Origin: an uncultured Eubacteriales bacterium
GTDB taxonomy: Bacteria; Bacillota; Clostridia; Lachnospirales; Lachnospiraceae
Length of the DNA stretch: 60,196 nucleotides
NCBI GenBank assembly: GCA_900314525.1
Contig: OMVN01000013.1
Location: 1-60,196, forward strand
Direction: 5' to 3'
Shown here one piece after another: positions 6,724-16,902 of this stretch. The translations under genes were made by a program, and so were the position numbers. The first letter of the stretch is position 1. Each line of letters starts with the position of its first letter. The notes beneath the pieces are model-generated. The model made no database searches. It was given only the letters and a program-made list of their open reading frames with translations, and was not told where the DNA came from.

Positions 6724-8265
6724 TTATTCAAACTCGATAGTTGCAGGTGGCTTACCAGTGCAATCATACATTACTCTGTTTACACCTTTAACTTCATTTA
6801 CAATTCTGCTTGTTACCTTTCCTAATACTTCCCATGGAATCTGGGCTGCTTCAGCTGTCATGAAATCTGAAGTGTTAACAGCACGAAGTGCAATTGCATA
6901 ATCGTATGTTCTGCCGTCTCCCATAACTCCTACTGAACGCATGTTAGTGAGTGCTGCGAAGTACTGGCCAAGACCTTTGTCTACGCCGGCCTTTGCGATT
7001 TCCTCACGATATATGAAGTCTGCATCCTGGACAATTTTAACTTTCTCAGGTGTTACATCACCGATAATTCTGATTCCAAGTCCTGGACCTGGGAATGGCT
7101 GACGGCTTACAAGGTATTCTGGAATTCCAAGCTCTCTTCCTGCCTTACGAACTTCATCCTTGAATAGAAGTCTAAGTGGCTCTACGATTTCCTTGAAATC
7201 TACAAAATCAGGAAGTCCTCCAACATTGTGGTGGCTCTTAATTACTGCAGATTTACCAAGTCCTGATTCGATAACATCAGGATAGATTGTTCCCTGAACA
7301 AGGTAGTCCACTGCTCCGATTTTCTTTGCTTCTTCTTCAAATACTCTTATGAATTCTTCACCTATTATCTTACGTTTTGCCTCAGGCTCTGTTACTCCTG
7401 CAAGTTTTGCATAAAATCTGTCCTGCGCATTTACTCTGATAAAGTTAAGATCATATGGACCTTCTGGACCAAATACTGCCTCAACTTCATCTCCTTCGTT
7501 CTTTCTTAAGAGACCGTGATCAACAAATACACATGTAAGTTGTTTTCCAACTGCCTTTGCAAGGAGAACTGCTGCTACTGATGAATCGACTCCGCCTGAA
7601 AGGGCACATAAAACTTTTCCATCACCGATTTTTTCTTTAAGCTGAGCTATTGTCTGTTCTACGAAAGAATCCATCTTCCAGTCACAGCTGCATCCACATA
7701 CATTGATTACAAAGTTAGCTAACATCTTTGTACCTTCAACTGTGTGCATTACCTCTGGGTGGAATTGTGTAGCATATAATTTTCTATCTGCGTCTTCCAT
7801 TGCAGCTACAGGACATACAGGTGTCTTTGCTGTTACTCTGAATCCTTCTGGCTGCTTCTTTATATAGTCTGTATGACTCATCCAGCATACTGTTTTATCG
7901 GAAACATTTTTGAAAATAACAGATGACTTGTCTACTTCGACTTCAGTCTTTCCATACTCACTTACAGGAGCTGTTGCAACTTCTCCACCAAGTACATATG
8001 ACATTAACTGCGATCCATAGCAGATTCCAAGTACAGGTATTCCAAGTTCAAATAATTCCTTAGTGCATCTTGGTGAGGTTTCATCATATACGCTGTTTGG
8101 TCCTCCTGTAAGAATTATTCCCTTTGGATTCATTTCCTTTATTTTATCAAGCGGCATACTGTATGGGTGAACTTCACAATATACATTACATTCACGCACA
8201 CGTCTGGCAATAAGCTGATTGTACTGACCGCCAAAATCAAGAACTATAATATTCTCTCTATCCAA
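6724..8265 (-). CDS. guaA: GMP synthase (glutamine-hydrolysing)
   Basis: 513 residues, the usual length. It converts XMP, glutamine and ATP to GMP in the cytosol. The N-terminal class I amidotransferase has the nucleophile in LGICYGSQ (about 82) and the catalytic FHPEV histidine. The ATP-pyrophosphatase motif is [10 protein letters not shown] at about 224, and the GMP dimerisation domain ends [11 protein letters not shown]. The start is TTG at 8265: AAGGAGG lies eight bases upstream and no ATG fits. The 3' end faces the island, and guaA 3' ends are recurrent integration sites for genomic islands. The C-terminus looks intact, so integration preserved the gene. Confidence 0.97.
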   Translation of the reverse strand: MDRENIIVLDFGGQYNQLIARRVRECNVYCEVHPYSMPLDKIKEMNPKGIILTGGPNSVYDETSPRCTKELFELGIPVLGICYGSQLMSYVLGGEVATAPVSEYGKTEVEVDKSSVIFKNVSDKTVCWMSHTDYIKKQPEGFRVTAKTPVCPVAAMEDADRKLYATQFHPEVMHTVEGTKMLANFVINVCGCSCDWKMDSFVEQTIAQLKEKIGDGKVLCALSGGVDSSVAAVLLAKAVGKQLTCVFVDHGLLRKNEGDEVEAVFGPEGPYDLNFIRVNAQDRFYAKLAGVTEPEAKRKIIGEEFIRVFEEEAKKIGAVDYLVQGTIYPDVIESGLGKSAVIKSHHNVGGLPDFVDFKEIVEPLRLLFKDEVRKAGRELGIPEYLVSRQPFPGPGLGIRIIGDVTPEKVKIVQDADFIYREEIAKAGVDKGLGQYFAALTNMRSVGVMGDGRTYDYAIALRAVNTSDFMTAEAAQIPWEVLGKVTSRIVNEVKGVNRVMYDCTGKPPATIEFE

Positions 8266-8299
8266 ATCTGTTTCCTCCTTAAATACATATTATGCTACG

Positions 8300-8328
8300 A
8301 TTATAAATAAATAAGATACCAATGTCAA
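8300..8328 (-). promoter_or_regulatory. Consensus sigma-A promoter of guaA
   Basis: On the minus strand, a perfect TTGACA (8323-8328), a 17-base spacer and a perfect TATAAT (8300-8305). The leader to the TTG start is only about 30 bases, leaving no room for a purine riboswitch. Confidence 0.85.
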
Positions 8329-8340
8329 GCCACATAATTA

Positions 8341-8369
8341 TTGAATAAATGGCCTTTTCATAATATAAT
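8341..8369 (+). promoter_or_regulatory. Sigma-A promoter of fprA
   Basis: TTGAAT (8341-8346), a 17-base spacer and TATAAT (8364-8369). It is divergent from the guaA promoter, with the two -35 boxes 12 bases apart. Confidence 0.7.
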
Positions 8370-8441
8370 TATTTTATAAATTAAATGTTATCTGGTGCGA
8401 AAAAACCTTTACCAGAATCCTAAATTTGAAAGGAGAATTTT

Positions 8442-9602
8442 ATGATAAATAATGTCACAGATTCTATAAAATATATTGAAATGGATGATACTTCCATTGA
8501 ACTTTTTGAGAATCAGTATAAAGTTCCAGATGGAATTACATATAACTCCTACGTAATTCTTGATGATAAAATCGCAATAATGGATACTGCTGATCGCAAT
8601 TTTCAAACAGAATGGTTCGCAGATATAGAAAAAGTGCTTGGAGGCAGAACTCCTGATTATCTGGTTGTATCCCACGTTGAGCCTGATCACTCAGGAAGTA
8701 TTCAGTTTCTATTAGATAAATATCCAGACATTACTCTTGTTGGAAATGCCAAGACTTTTCCTACTTTAAATCAGTTTTACAGTCTTTCAGATTACAAATC
8801 AATTGTAGTAAAAGAAGGTGATACACTTTCTCTTGGTAATCATAATCTCAAATTCATTATGGCCCCTATGATACATTGGCCTGAAGTTATGGTTTCATAT
8901 GAGACAGAGGAAAAAATACTATTTTCAGCAGATGCCTTTGGCAAGTTTGGTGTTTCAAAGGATTACCTTGAAGAATGGCTTGATGAAGCAAGAAGATACT
9001 ATATAAATATCGTCGGTAAATACGGGGCTCCTGTATCAGTGCTGCTTAAGAAAGCTGCTACACTTGATATTCAGAAAATTTGTCCATTACATGGACCTGT
9101 ATTATCAGACAATCTTGGATTCTATATTGATAAATACAGTACATGGAGCAGCTATAAACCAGAAGAAGAGGGAGTGTTAATTGCAGTGGCTTCAATTCAC
9201 GGAAATACCCTTAATGCTGCCAATAAATTTGCTGGAATACTAAAAGATAAAGGGATAACAAATGTATCTGTAATCGATCTTGCAAATGGTGACATTACAG
9301 AAGCTGTTTCACTGGCTTTCAAATATGACAAACTGGTTGTAGCAGCTGCAAGTTATGATGGTGGTGTTTTCCCTTGTATGCTTAATTTCCTCAATCTCCT
9401 GTCTTCAAAAGCATATCAGAACAGGACTGTTGGAATAATTGAAAATGGTTCATGGGCACCTTCAGCAATGAGGACTATGAAACCTATAATAGAGTCATAC
9501 AAGAATATTAATTTAATTGAAACCTCTGTTACAATTAAATCCAGCCTCACTGACAAAAATATCGAAGAACTTAATGCTCTTGCAGATGAATTAATTAAAT
9601 AA
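8442..9602 (+). CDS. A-type flavodiiron protein (FprA family)
   Basis: 386 residues. The N-terminal metallo-beta-lactamase-like domain has the diiron ligands H78-V-E80-P-D82-H83, a further His in MIHWPE, the Asp in SADAFG and the His in CPLHGPV. The C-terminal flavodoxin domain begins near residue 248 (IAVASIHGNTLNAA) and binds FMN. In anaerobes these enzymes reduce O2 to water or NO to N2O using electrons from rubredoxin or related carriers, protecting the cytosol. GAAAGGAG precedes the ATG. It is transcribed alone from its own promoter, and no rubredoxin gene is adjacent. Confidence 0.92.
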   Translation: MINNVTDSIKYIEMDDTSIELFENQYKVPDGITYNSYVILDDKIAIMDTADRNFQTEWFADIEKVLGGRTPDYLVVSHVEPDHSGSIQFLLDKYPDITLVGNAKTFPTLNQFYSLSDYKSIVVKEGDTLSLGNHNLKFIMAPMIHWPEVMVSYETEEKILFSADAFGKFGVSKDYLEEWLDEARRYYINIVGKYGAPVSVLLKKAATLDIQKICPLHGPVLSDNLGFYIDKYSTWSSYKPEEEGVLIAVASIHGNTLNAANKFAGILKDKGITNVSVIDLANGDITEAVSLAFKYDKLVVAAASYDGGVFPCMLNFLNLLSSKAYQNRTVGIIENGSWAPSAMRTMKPIIESYKNINLIETSVTIKSSLTDKNIEELNALADELIK

Positions 9603-9631
9603 TGCTCATAATATAAATCCAATATATAAAG

Positions 9632-9700
9632 AAATCCTCCTCATTGGACAAATACATCTGTTATTTCAGATGCTTTATCGTCCTATTAAGGGGGATTTTT
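9632..9700. terminator. Bidirectional terminator between fprA and uvrA
   Basis: Arms aaatcctcc...ggac and gtcc...gggggattt form a long stem containing a second small hairpin (catctg/cagatg), ending in TTTTT on the plus strand. It lies between convergent genes. Confidence 0.7.
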
Positions 9701-9720
9701 ACTCTGTAAATTTTATATTT

Positions 9721-12555
9721 CTATTTTAGATATTTCTTTACATATTTTCCTGTATAGGATTTCTTATTTTCTGCCACCTCTTCTGGTGTGCCCTGTGCCA
9801 CAATAGTTCCGCCCCTGTCTCCGCCTTCAGGACCGATATCAATAATATGATCAGCTACTTTTATCACATCTAAGTTGTGTTCTATTACAACTACTGTATT
9901 CCCGCTGTCAGATAATTTCCTGAGAATTTCAACAAGCTTGTGAACATCTGCAAAATGAAGTCCTGTTGTTGGCTCATCTAAAATATAAATTGTTTTTCCA
10001 GTACCTCTCTTACTAAGTTCTGTGGCAAGTTTTATTCTCTGAGCCTCTCCACCAGACAGTGTAGTGGATGGCTGTCCAAGTTTTAAATACGACAATCCTA
10101 CCTGATTTAGCGTCTCAATTTTTCTGTGTATTGAAGGAACATTCTTGAAGAATTCTGTGGCCTCCTCTACTGTCATATCAAGAACATCATATATGCTCTT
10201 TCCCTTGTATTTTACTTCTAGGGTTTCTCTATTATAACGCTTTCCTCCACAGACTTCACATGGTACATACACATCAGGAAGAAAATGCATTTCTATTTTT
10301 ATAATTCCATCTCCCTGACATGCCTCACACCTTCCGCCTTTTACATTAAAGCTAAAACGACCTTTTTTGTAACCCTTTGTCTTGGCATCTGGTGTACCTG
10401 CAAATAAATCTCTAATCATATCAAATACACCTGTGTATGTGGCAGGATTTGATCTTGGAGTTCTTCCAATTGGTGACTGGTCAATATCAATTACTTTGTC
10501 TAGTGCATCAACACCTTCAATAGTGTCATGGTCACCTGGAATAGTTCTTGCTCTGTTAAGTGTTTTTGCCAGTGATTTATATAGTATTTCATTTACAAGA
10601 GAACTTTTTCCTGATCCTGAAACTCCTGTTACACATGTCATTATTCCAAGAGGGATCTGTACATCAATATTTTTCAAATTATTCTGTCTTGCGCCTTTTA
10701 TCGTAATATAGCCTGTTGGTTTTCTTCGCTCTGATGGAACTGGAATTTTTATTCTTCCACTTAAATAAGAACCAGTGATTGAATTGGGATTTCTCATAAG
10801 GTCATCTGCTGTTCCCGTAGCTACTACCTCTCCACCATGCTGTCCAGCTCCAGGTCCCACATCTACAATGAAATCAGCAGCTCTCATGGTATCTTCATCA
10901 TGTTCGACCACCACAAGTGTATTTCCAAGATCTCTTAAATGTTTGAGAGTTGCTAAAAGCTTGTCATTATCTCTTTGATGAAGTCCAATACTAGGCTCAT
11001 CAAGAATATATGCAACTCCTACAAGACCGGATCCAATCTGTGTTGCTAGTCTTATCCTCTGTGCTTCTCCACCTGATAATGTGGCTGTAGCTCTTGAAAG
11101 TGTCAGATAATCAAGACCTACATCCATAAGGAATTTTATTCTTGCCTTTATTTCTTTCAGAATCTCTTTTCCTATAAAAATCTGTCTCTCAGTCAGATTC
11201 ATATCCTCTAGTAATTTTTGGAGTTTTAGTATTGACATAGACGTAATTTCATATATATTTTTATCTGCAATTGTAACTGCTAATGAAGATTTTTTTAATC
11301 TCTGTCCTTTACATGTCTTACATGGTGTAATCGTCATAAATTCTTCGTAGCTTTGTTTTACAGTGTCAGAACTGGTTTCTCTGTATCTTCGTTCTTCATT
11401 TTTCAACAGTCCCTCAAATGCTATATCATAAACACCTTCTCCACGCTGTCCTTTATAACGAACCTTGAGACTCTTTCCATCTGTTCCATATAAAATTATA
11501 TTTCTGTCTTCATCTGATAAATCTTTATATGGTGTGTCCAATGAAAATCCATATTCCTCTGATAATGCTATAAGTACTGCATGAGTAAAGCTGCCCTCAT
11601 CTTTGCTTGACTGCCATCCCATAGCCTGTATTGCACCTTCATTTAATGATAAACTCTCATCAGGTATCATAAGTTTCTCGTCAAATTCCATTTTATACCC
11701 AAGACCATAACAGTCTGGACATGCTCCAAATGGATTGTTAAATGAGAAGCTTCTTGGCTGCACTTCATCAACACTAATTCCACAGTCTGGACAGGCAAAG
11801 CTTTCACTGAAATTGAGTGTATCTTCTCCTCCATTTACATCGATTTCCATAATTCCGTCAGACAATGCCATTACTGTCTCAATCGAATCCGTAAGTCGCT
11901 TTTCTATTCCCTCTTTTACAATAAGTCGGTCAACAATAATTTCTATATTATGCTTCTTATTTTTCTCAAGCTTGATGTCTTCACTTAATTCGTAGAGATT
12001 TCCATCTACTCTGATTCTTACATATCCGGCTTTTTTTGCCTGTTCTATTACTTTTACATGTTCACCTTTTCTGCCTCTGACAACGGGTGCTAGAAGCTGT
12101 ATCTTTGTTCTCTCAGGAAGTTCTAATATTCTGTCTACCATCTGATCTACTGTTTGCTTGCTTATTACTCTTCCACAGTTTGGACAGTGCACAATTCCAA
12201 CTCTGGCATATAGTAATCTGAAATAATCATATATTTCTGTTACAGTTCCAACAGTGGAACGGGGATTTCTGTTTGTTGATTTTTGGTCAATAGATATGGC
12301 TGGAGAGAGACCTTCTATACTTTCAACTTCTGGCTTCTCCATCTGTCCCAAGAACTGTCTGGCATATGAGGAAAGCGATTCCATATATCTTCTCTGACCC
12401 TCTGCATAGATTGTATCAAAAGCAAGGGAGGATTTTCCAGAACCACTTAACCCTGTAAAAACAACAAAACTGTTTCTTGGAATATCCAGATTGACATTTT
12501 TTAAATTGTGCTCAGCTGCTCCCCTTATTTTTATTAATGGTATTTCTTTATTCAT
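9721..12555 (-). CDS. uvrA: Excinuclease ABC subunit A
   Basis: 944 residues, full length. A DNA-damage recognition ATPase that works with UvrB in nucleotide excision repair. It has two ABC modules with Walker A motifs [14 protein letters not shown] (about 32) and [14 protein letters not shown] (about 645). There are two signature motifs ([26 protein letters not shown]), zinc-binding cysteines ([24 protein letters not shown]) and [18 protein letters not shown] Walker B motifs. It lies 21 bases downstream of uvrB and is almost certainly co-transcribed from the LexA-box promoter. AGGAAG precedes the ATG. Confidence 0.98.
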   Translation of the reverse strand: MNKEIPLIKIRGAAEHNLKNVNLDIPRNSFVVFTGLSGSGKSSLAFDTIYAEGQRRYMESLSSYARQFLGQMEKPEVESIEGLSPAISIDQKSTNRNPRSTVGTVTEIYDYFRLLYARVGIVHCPNCGRVISKQTVDQMVDRILELPERTKIQLLAPVVRGRKGEHVKVIEQAKKAGYVRIRVDGNLYELSEDIKLEKNKKHNIEIIVDRLIVKEGIEKRLTDSIETVMALSDGIMEIDVNGGEDTLNFSESFACPDCGISVDEVQPRSFSFNNPFGACPDCYGLGYKMEFDEKLMIPDESLSLNEGAIQAMGWQSSKDEGSFTHAVLIALSEEYGFSLDTPYKDLSDEDRNIILYGTDGKSLKVRYKGQRGEGVYDIAFEGLLKNEERRYRETSSDTVKQSYEEFMTITPCKTCKGQRLKKSSLAVTIADKNIYEITSMSILKLQKLLEDMNLTERQIFIGKEILKEIKARIKFLMDVGLDYLTLSRATATLSGGEAQRIRLATQIGSGLVGVAYILDEPSIGLHQRDNDKLLATLKHLRDLGNTLVVVEHDEDTMRAADFIVDVGPGAGQHGGEVVATGTADDLMRNPNSITGSYLSGRIKIPVPSERRKPTGYITIKGARQNNLKNIDVQIPLGIMTCVTGVSGSGKSSLVNEILYKSLAKTLNRARTIPGDHDTIEGVDALDKVIDIDQSPIGRTPRSNPATYTGVFDMIRDLFAGTPDAKTKGYKKGRFSFNVKGGRCEACQGDGIIKIEMHFLPDVYVPCEVCGGKRYNRETLEVKYKGKSIYDVLDMTVEEATEFFKNVPSIHRKIETLNQVGLSYLKLGQPSTTLSGGEAQRIKLATELSKRGTGKTIYILDEPTTGLHFADVHKLVEILRKLSDSGNTVVVIEHNLDVIKVADHIIDIGPEGGDRGGTIVAQGTPEEVAENKKSYTGKYVKKYLK

Positions 12556-12576
12556 TGTATATCTTCCTTATTCGAT

Positions 12577-14553
12577 TTAATCGTTTAATTTTTCTTTTAG
12601 CTTAATCATCTCATCTCTGAGTTCTGCGGCTGACTCGAAATTTAGCTCCGCTGCAGCTTTTTTCATTTCCTTAGTCACTTTCTCAATCAATTTCATAATT
12701 TCTTTTCTGCTCATTGACTCAGGATCTTTTTTAAGTCTGTTTACTGATTCTATAGCTTCTTTTGTTATGCTTATTCTCTCTCTTACCGCTTTCTTAATTG
12801 TGGTAGGAGTTATTCCATGTTCTTTGTTATACTTGTCCTGAATTTCTCTTCTTCTTTTTGTTTCTTCTATTGCATGTCGCATTGAATCTGTAATCTTATC
12901 CGCATACATGATTACATGCCCTTCTGAATTTCTAGCTGCACGACCTATTGTCTGTATAAGAGATGTTTCGGACCTTAAGAATCCCTCTTTGTCTGCATCA
13001 AGAATTGCAACCAATGTAATTTCCGGAATATCAAGACCCTCTCTAAGCAAGTTAATTCCCACCAAAACATCAAAAACATCCAGCCTCATATCCCTGATTA
13101 TCTCAGTTCTCTCTAATGTATCAATATCTGAGTGCAAATATTTTACCCTTATCCCTGCCTCTCTCATAAAATCAGTAAGGTCTTCTGCCATCTTCTTAGT
13201 TAAGGTTGTTACAAGAACCTTGTTTTTATTCTTTATTCCTTTTCTTATTTCAAATATCAGATCATCTACTTGTCCATCTACAGGTTTAACAATAATCTCT
13301 GGGTCTAGCAGACCTGTAGGTCTTATTACCTGTTCAGCACGTAAAAGTTCATGTTCTGCTTCATAATCTCCAGGTGTAGCCGATACAAATAACATCTGAT
13401 CAATTTTGCTCTCAAACTCATCAAAGTTAAGCGGTCTGTTATCTTTTGCTGATGGAAGTCTGAATCCAAACTCAACAAGAGTTGATTTTCTTGACTGGTC
13501 ACCTGCATACATTCCTCTTACCTGTGGAACTGTGATATGTGATTCATCAACCATTATAATAAAATCATCTGGGAAATAATCAAGGAGTGTATGTGGTGTA
13601 GCTCCCGGTTCTAATCCTGCCAAATGTCTTGAATAATTCTCTATTCCTGAACAAAATCCAGTTTCCCTAAGCATCTCTATATCATAATTTGTTCTCTCTG
13701 CTATTCTCTGAGCCTCAAGAAGTTTTCCCTCACCTTTAAAATATTTTACCCTCTCATCTAATTCTGCTTCGATTGTCTTAATTGCCATATTTATCTTATC
13801 TTGTGGTACAACGTAATGTGATGCTGGGAATATTGCAATATGTTCTAGTCTATTCTTTATCTCTCCAGTTAAAACGTCAATTTCAGTTATTCTGTCTATT
13901 TCATCTCCAAAGAACTCAACCCTCACTGCAGTATCTGAAGAAATTACAGGGAATATCTCTACAATATCTCCTCTCACCCTGAATGTTCCTCTCTTGAAAT
14001 CCATATCATTTCTGTCATATTGTATGTCCACAAGTTTTCTAATGACTTCGTCCCTGTCCTTTATCATTCCTGGTCTCAATGATAAAACCATTTCCTTGTA
14101 GTCGATTGGACTTCCCAGACCATATATACACGATACTGATGATACAATTATTACATCTTTTCTCTCAAACAATGCCGCTGTCGCAGAATGTCTTAGTTTG
14201 TCTATCTCATCATTGATTGCTGAATCCTTCTCTATATATGTGTCTGTAGATGGCACATACGCCTCTGGCTGGTAGTAATCATAGTATGATACAAAATATT
14301 CAACGGCATTCTCTGGAAAGAACTCCTTGAATTCTCCATAAAGCTGTGCAGCTAATGTTTTATTGTGTGCAAGAATCAGTGTTGGTTTCTGTATCTGTGC
14401 AATTACATTCGCCATAGTAAATGTTTTTCCAGAACCTGTAACTCCAAGCAAAGTCTGAAACTGGTTACCTTCTTTGAATCCCTTTACCAGTTTCTCGATT
14501 GCCTGTGGCTGGTCCCCTGTTGGCTGGTATTCCAGGTGTAATTTAAAATCCAC
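12577..14553 (-). CDS. uvrB: Excinuclease ABC subunit B
   Basis: 658 residues from the GTG at 14553, chosen because AGGAGGTG lies nine bases upstream; an ATG 24 bases further out would start before that site. This superfamily 2 helicase-like subunit receives damaged DNA from UvrA. It has Walker [11 protein letters not shown] near residue 38, the beta-hairpin region [12 protein letters not shown], the DESH box, helicase motifs ending QTIGRAARN, and a C-terminal UVR domain ([14 protein letters not shown]) that contacts UvrC. First gene of uvrBA. uvrC is not in the window. Confidence 0.97.
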   Translation of the reverse strand: MDFKLHLEYQPTGDQPQAIEKLVKGFKEGNQFQTLLGVTGSGKTFTMANVIAQIQKPTLILAHNKTLAAQLYGEFKEFFPENAVEYFVSYYDYYQPEAYVPSTDTYIEKDSAINDEIDKLRHSATAALFERKDVIIVSSVSCIYGLGSPIDYKEMVLSLRPGMIKDRDEVIRKLVDIQYDRNDMDFKRGTFRVRGDIVEIFPVISSDTAVRVEFFGDEIDRITEIDVLTGEIKNRLEHIAIFPASHYVVPQDKINMAIKTIEAELDERVKYFKGEGKLLEAQRIAERTNYDIEMLRETGFCSGIENYSRHLAGLEPGATPHTLLDYFPDDFIIMVDESHITVPQVRGMYAGDQSRKSTLVEFGFRLPSAKDNRPLNFDEFESKIDQMLFVSATPGDYEAEHELLRAEQVIRPTGLLDPEIIVKPVDGQVDDLIFEIRKGIKNKNKVLVTTLTKKMAEDLTDFMREAGIRVKYLHSDIDTLERTEIIRDMRLDVFDVLVGINLLREGLDIPEITLVAILDADKEGFLRSETSLIQTIGRAARNSEGHVIMYADKITDSMRHAIEETKRRREIQDKYNKEHGITPTTIKKAVRERISITKEAIESVNRLKKDPESMSRKEIMKLIEKVTKEMKKAAAELNFESAAELRDEMIKLKEKLND

Positions 14554-14624
14554 TTCTATTTCACCTCCTGTAAACAATGAAAATATATATTATCTTTTAA
14601 TTTATTTCACATAAAGTATGCTTG

Positions 14625-14653
14625 ATTATAGCACAAAGGATACGCTTTGTATA
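14625..14653 (-). promoter_or_regulatory. uvrBA promoter (good -10, weak -35)
   Basis: On the minus strand, TATAAT at 14625-14630. The 17-base-spaced -35 region reads TATACA, a poor match. The LexA box lies just upstream of the -35. Confidence 0.5.
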
Positions 14654-14662
14654 GCATTTTCA

Positions 14663-14674
14663 GAACATTTGTTC
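14663..14674. promoter_or_regulatory. LexA (SOS) box upstream of uvrBA
   Basis: GAACATTTGTTC, a perfect GAAC-N4-GTTC palindrome flanked by A and T, matching the Firmicutes LexA/DinR box core. Its place beside the uvrB promoter suits SOS control of the operon, which is well established for uvrBA in Gram-positives. Confidence 0.8.
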
Positions 14675-14679
14675 TGTGT

Positions 14680-15603
14680 CTATTCTCGTTTTTTCAATTC
14701 ATTTGTAATTTTTTTGAATACTGGCAGATCTACCCCATAATGTTCTGCCATATTAACAACGGAATATACAAGACCTTTTATTTCTGATTTATTTCCATCC
14801 CTTATATCTCTCTGCATTGATGTGGTCATATTCGAACTTAAACTGTCAATTAATCTTAAATTTCTTTCTACAAGGTCTTCCTCAAATTTAATGTTCATTG
14901 CCTCTCCCAATATCTCTATTTCATGAACTAACGAAGCAAAACAATCTCTTATTTCACCTGGTTTCTGAATCTCCCCAGCGGCCACGTTATAATATGTTCC
15001 ACATGCATTCTGAGCTGAAATATAAGAGAATTTTACCATCGTATCTCTCTTGATATTATCAGACAAAATACCTTTAATACCACTCTCATTTAAATCATTT
15101 TCTATTTTATTCAAAACACTTCTATAATCTTCTTTATTTCTTACCCCAAAAATTACTCTTAAAATATCCCCATTCATAAAAATAACTCCTGGTTCTTTGA
15201 TTTCTGCTGCCACATAAATACAACCATCTAAAACAAGTGAATCAGACAGTTTCTTCTGTATTTCTCCACCAGTACCATATATGTTAAGAACAGGGATGAC
15301 TACTGTATCTCTTTTAGCAATTTTTTGTAAAAAAGGAATTATTTCATCTAGTGCATATCCCTTTACACATACAAATATTACATCTGCATCACCCGAATAG
15401 TGTTCCATGTCACTTGCCTGAAAATCTGTAACAATAAAATCACCTGAGGGTTTTACTACTTTTAACCCCTGTTTAACCATCGTATATAAATGTTTTCCTC
15501 TCGCAATAAATGTTACATCTTTTCCCGCTCTCACTAAATGTGAACCAATTGCTCCTCCAGTTCCCCCAGCGCCAATAATTAAATATTTTAATTCTCGATC
15601 CAT
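14680..15603 (-). CDS. Ketopantoate reductase-family oxidoreductase (ApbA/PanE-like)
   Basis: 307 residues. The N-terminal Rossmann fold has GAGGTGGAIGSHL at about 12-24 for NADP binding, followed by the ApbA-type catalytic C-terminal domain (SAQNACGTYYNVAAGEI, MQRDIRDGNKSEI). Classical members reduce 2-dehydropantoate to pantoate for CoA synthesis. Many Clostridia carry several divergent paralogues of unknown substrate, and no panB, panC or panD is nearby, so I withhold a gene symbol. AAGGAG precedes the ATG. It is bracketed by a terminator upstream and the uvrBA promoter downstream, so it is probably transcribed alone. Confidence 0.8.
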   Translation of the reverse strand: MDRELKYLIIGAGGTGGAIGSHLVRAGKDVTFIARGKHLYTMVKQGLKVVKPSGDFIVTDFQASDMEHYSGDADVIFVCVKGYALDEIIPFLQKIAKRDTVVIPVLNIYGTGGEIQKKLSDSLVLDGCIYVAAEIKEPGVIFMNGDILRVIFGVRNKEDYRSVLNKIENDLNESGIKGILSDNIKRDTMVKFSYISAQNACGTYYNVAAGEIQKPGEIRDCFASLVHEIEILGEAMNIKFEEDLVERNLRLIDSLSSNMTTSMQRDIRDGNKSEIKGLVYSVVNMAEHYGVDLPVFKKITNELKKRE

Positions 15604-15623
15604 TAATATTCTCCTTTTCAGTT

Positions 15624-15660
15624 ACAAAAGACCACGGTAATTAACTATTTCCGTGGTCTC
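15624..15660 (-). terminator. Terminator after the ctpA-like gene
   Basis: Arms gaccacgg (15630-15637) and ccgtggtc (15651-15658) are followed on the minus strand by TTTTGT. It ends the ftsEX-EnvC-CtpA operon. Confidence 0.75.
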
Positions 15661-15678
15661 ATCTTTATTTTATCTATA

Positions 15679-16875
15679 TTATTTTAATCCAGCAACAACT
15701 TCCATCGCCTTATTTAGCTGTTCATCAACTGCAGAATCATCTGATTTTTCAACTTCAACATCCGGTGTAATTCCTGTTTTATGAATATTGCTATCATCTG
15801 GAAGGTAATATTTTCCAACTGTTATTTTAAGTGCAGAACCATCTGACATTGGATAAAGCGACTGCATAATTCCTTTTCCAAATGTTGTAGTTCCAACTAT
15901 TGTTGCTCTCTTGTATGCCTTCATATTTCCAGTAAATGCCTCTGAAGCACTGGCACTATTTTCATTTACAAGAACTACCATTGGAGTATCTGGACATATA
16001 CAACTGTCTTCAAGATAATAATCATCTCTGGTTCCATCTTTTGTCTTACTGTAGAGGAATAATCCTTTTCCTTCAATAAATGCACTGGCTATATCAAGAA
16101 CCGAATCAAGACGTCCACCTGGATTATCCCTCAAATCAATTATGAGTTTTTCCATTCCCTGACTCTGAAGACTTGTAATCGCCTCCCTTACCTGTGTCTT
16201 TGTTATTCCGTCAAACTCTGTAATCTTAATATATCCCACATTGTTATCTTTCATCTCATAAGTTACAGTATCAATGTCAATTTTCTTTCTTGTGATATCA
16301 AAATCTATACTCTGATTATCTCTATTTACTGTAACCTTAACATTTGTACCTTCTTTTCCTGCTACTCTGCTTACAAGCTGATCTAAGGAATCTCCAGATA
16401 CATCTTTGCCATCAATCTTTGTAATAATATCTCCCTTAAGGATCCCTGCATCCTTAGCTGGTGCAGTTGAAAACACATTCGTTATAAGAAATTCTCCTGT
16501 TTTCTGATTCTGTGTTACATTTACACCGATTCCACAATACTGACCCTCATTACTCTCGAGCAGTTTTTTGTATTCATCTTTTGTGTAATATGTTGTGTAT
16601 GGATCTCCAAGAGCTACCGACATACCATAATAAATTCCATCTGTAAGTTTATCTTCATCCACATCCTCATAATAGTATTTATCAAGATATCTCTTAACTG
16701 TATTAATTTTGCCATATACAGTGTCCATATCTTCTTTTATGCCATCCTGGTTAACAGCAGTGGTTGCTCTACTAAATAATAAACCTCTTCCAAGGAATAT
16801 AATAAGCATAAATGCTATGCCCACAATTATTCCTGTTATCAGGCCACTGCGATATCTTTTTTCATCATTTTCCAT
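15679..16875 (-). CDS. S41 carboxyl-terminal processing protease with PDZ domain (CtpA-like)
   Basis: 398 residues. An N-terminal membrane anchor (about 12-32) precedes a PDZ domain at about 110-195 (GIGVNVTQNQKTGEFLI, LKGDIITKIDGKDV) and the tail-specific protease core. The catalytic Ser is in NENSASASEAFTGN and the Lys in FGKGIMQ, and a C-terminal region follows. It degrades or trims envelope proteins outside the membrane. The start at 16875 is favoured over 16890 because GGAG lies nine bases before it. It is the last gene after two EnvC-like proteins and may control their turnover, as Ctp proteases do for peptidoglycan hydrolases in other bacteria (inference). Confidence 0.9.
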   Translation of the reverse strand: MENDEKRYRSGLITGIIVGIAFMLIIFLGRGLLFSRATTAVNQDGIKEDMDTVYGKINTVKRYLDKYYYEDVDEDKLTDGIYYGMSVALGDPYTTYYTKDEYKKLLESNEGQYCGIGVNVTQNQKTGEFLITNVFSTAPAKDAGILKGDIITKIDGKDVSGDSLDQLVSRVAGKEGTNVKVTVNRDNQSIDFDITRKKIDIDTVTYEMKDNNVGYIKITEFDGITKTQVREAITSLQSQGMEKLIIDLRDNPGGRLDSVLDIASAFIEGKGLFLYSKTKDGTRDDYYLEDSCICPDTPMVVLVNENSASASEAFTGNMKAYKRATIVGTTTFGKGIMQSLYPMSDGSALKITVGKYYLPDDSNIHKTGITPDVEVEKSDDSAVDEQLNKAMEVVAGLK

Positions 16876-16902
16876 TATCAAGTTCTCCATTCCGTCTCAA
16901 AA

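Noticed and set aside
8266-8299. Purine riboswitch before guaA, or in the purL leader
   Set aside because: The leaders are about 30 and 65 bases from the predicted starts and show no three-way-junction sequence.
14680-15603. Naming this gene panE
   Set aside because: The family includes many paralogues with other substrates and no other pantothenate gene is near.
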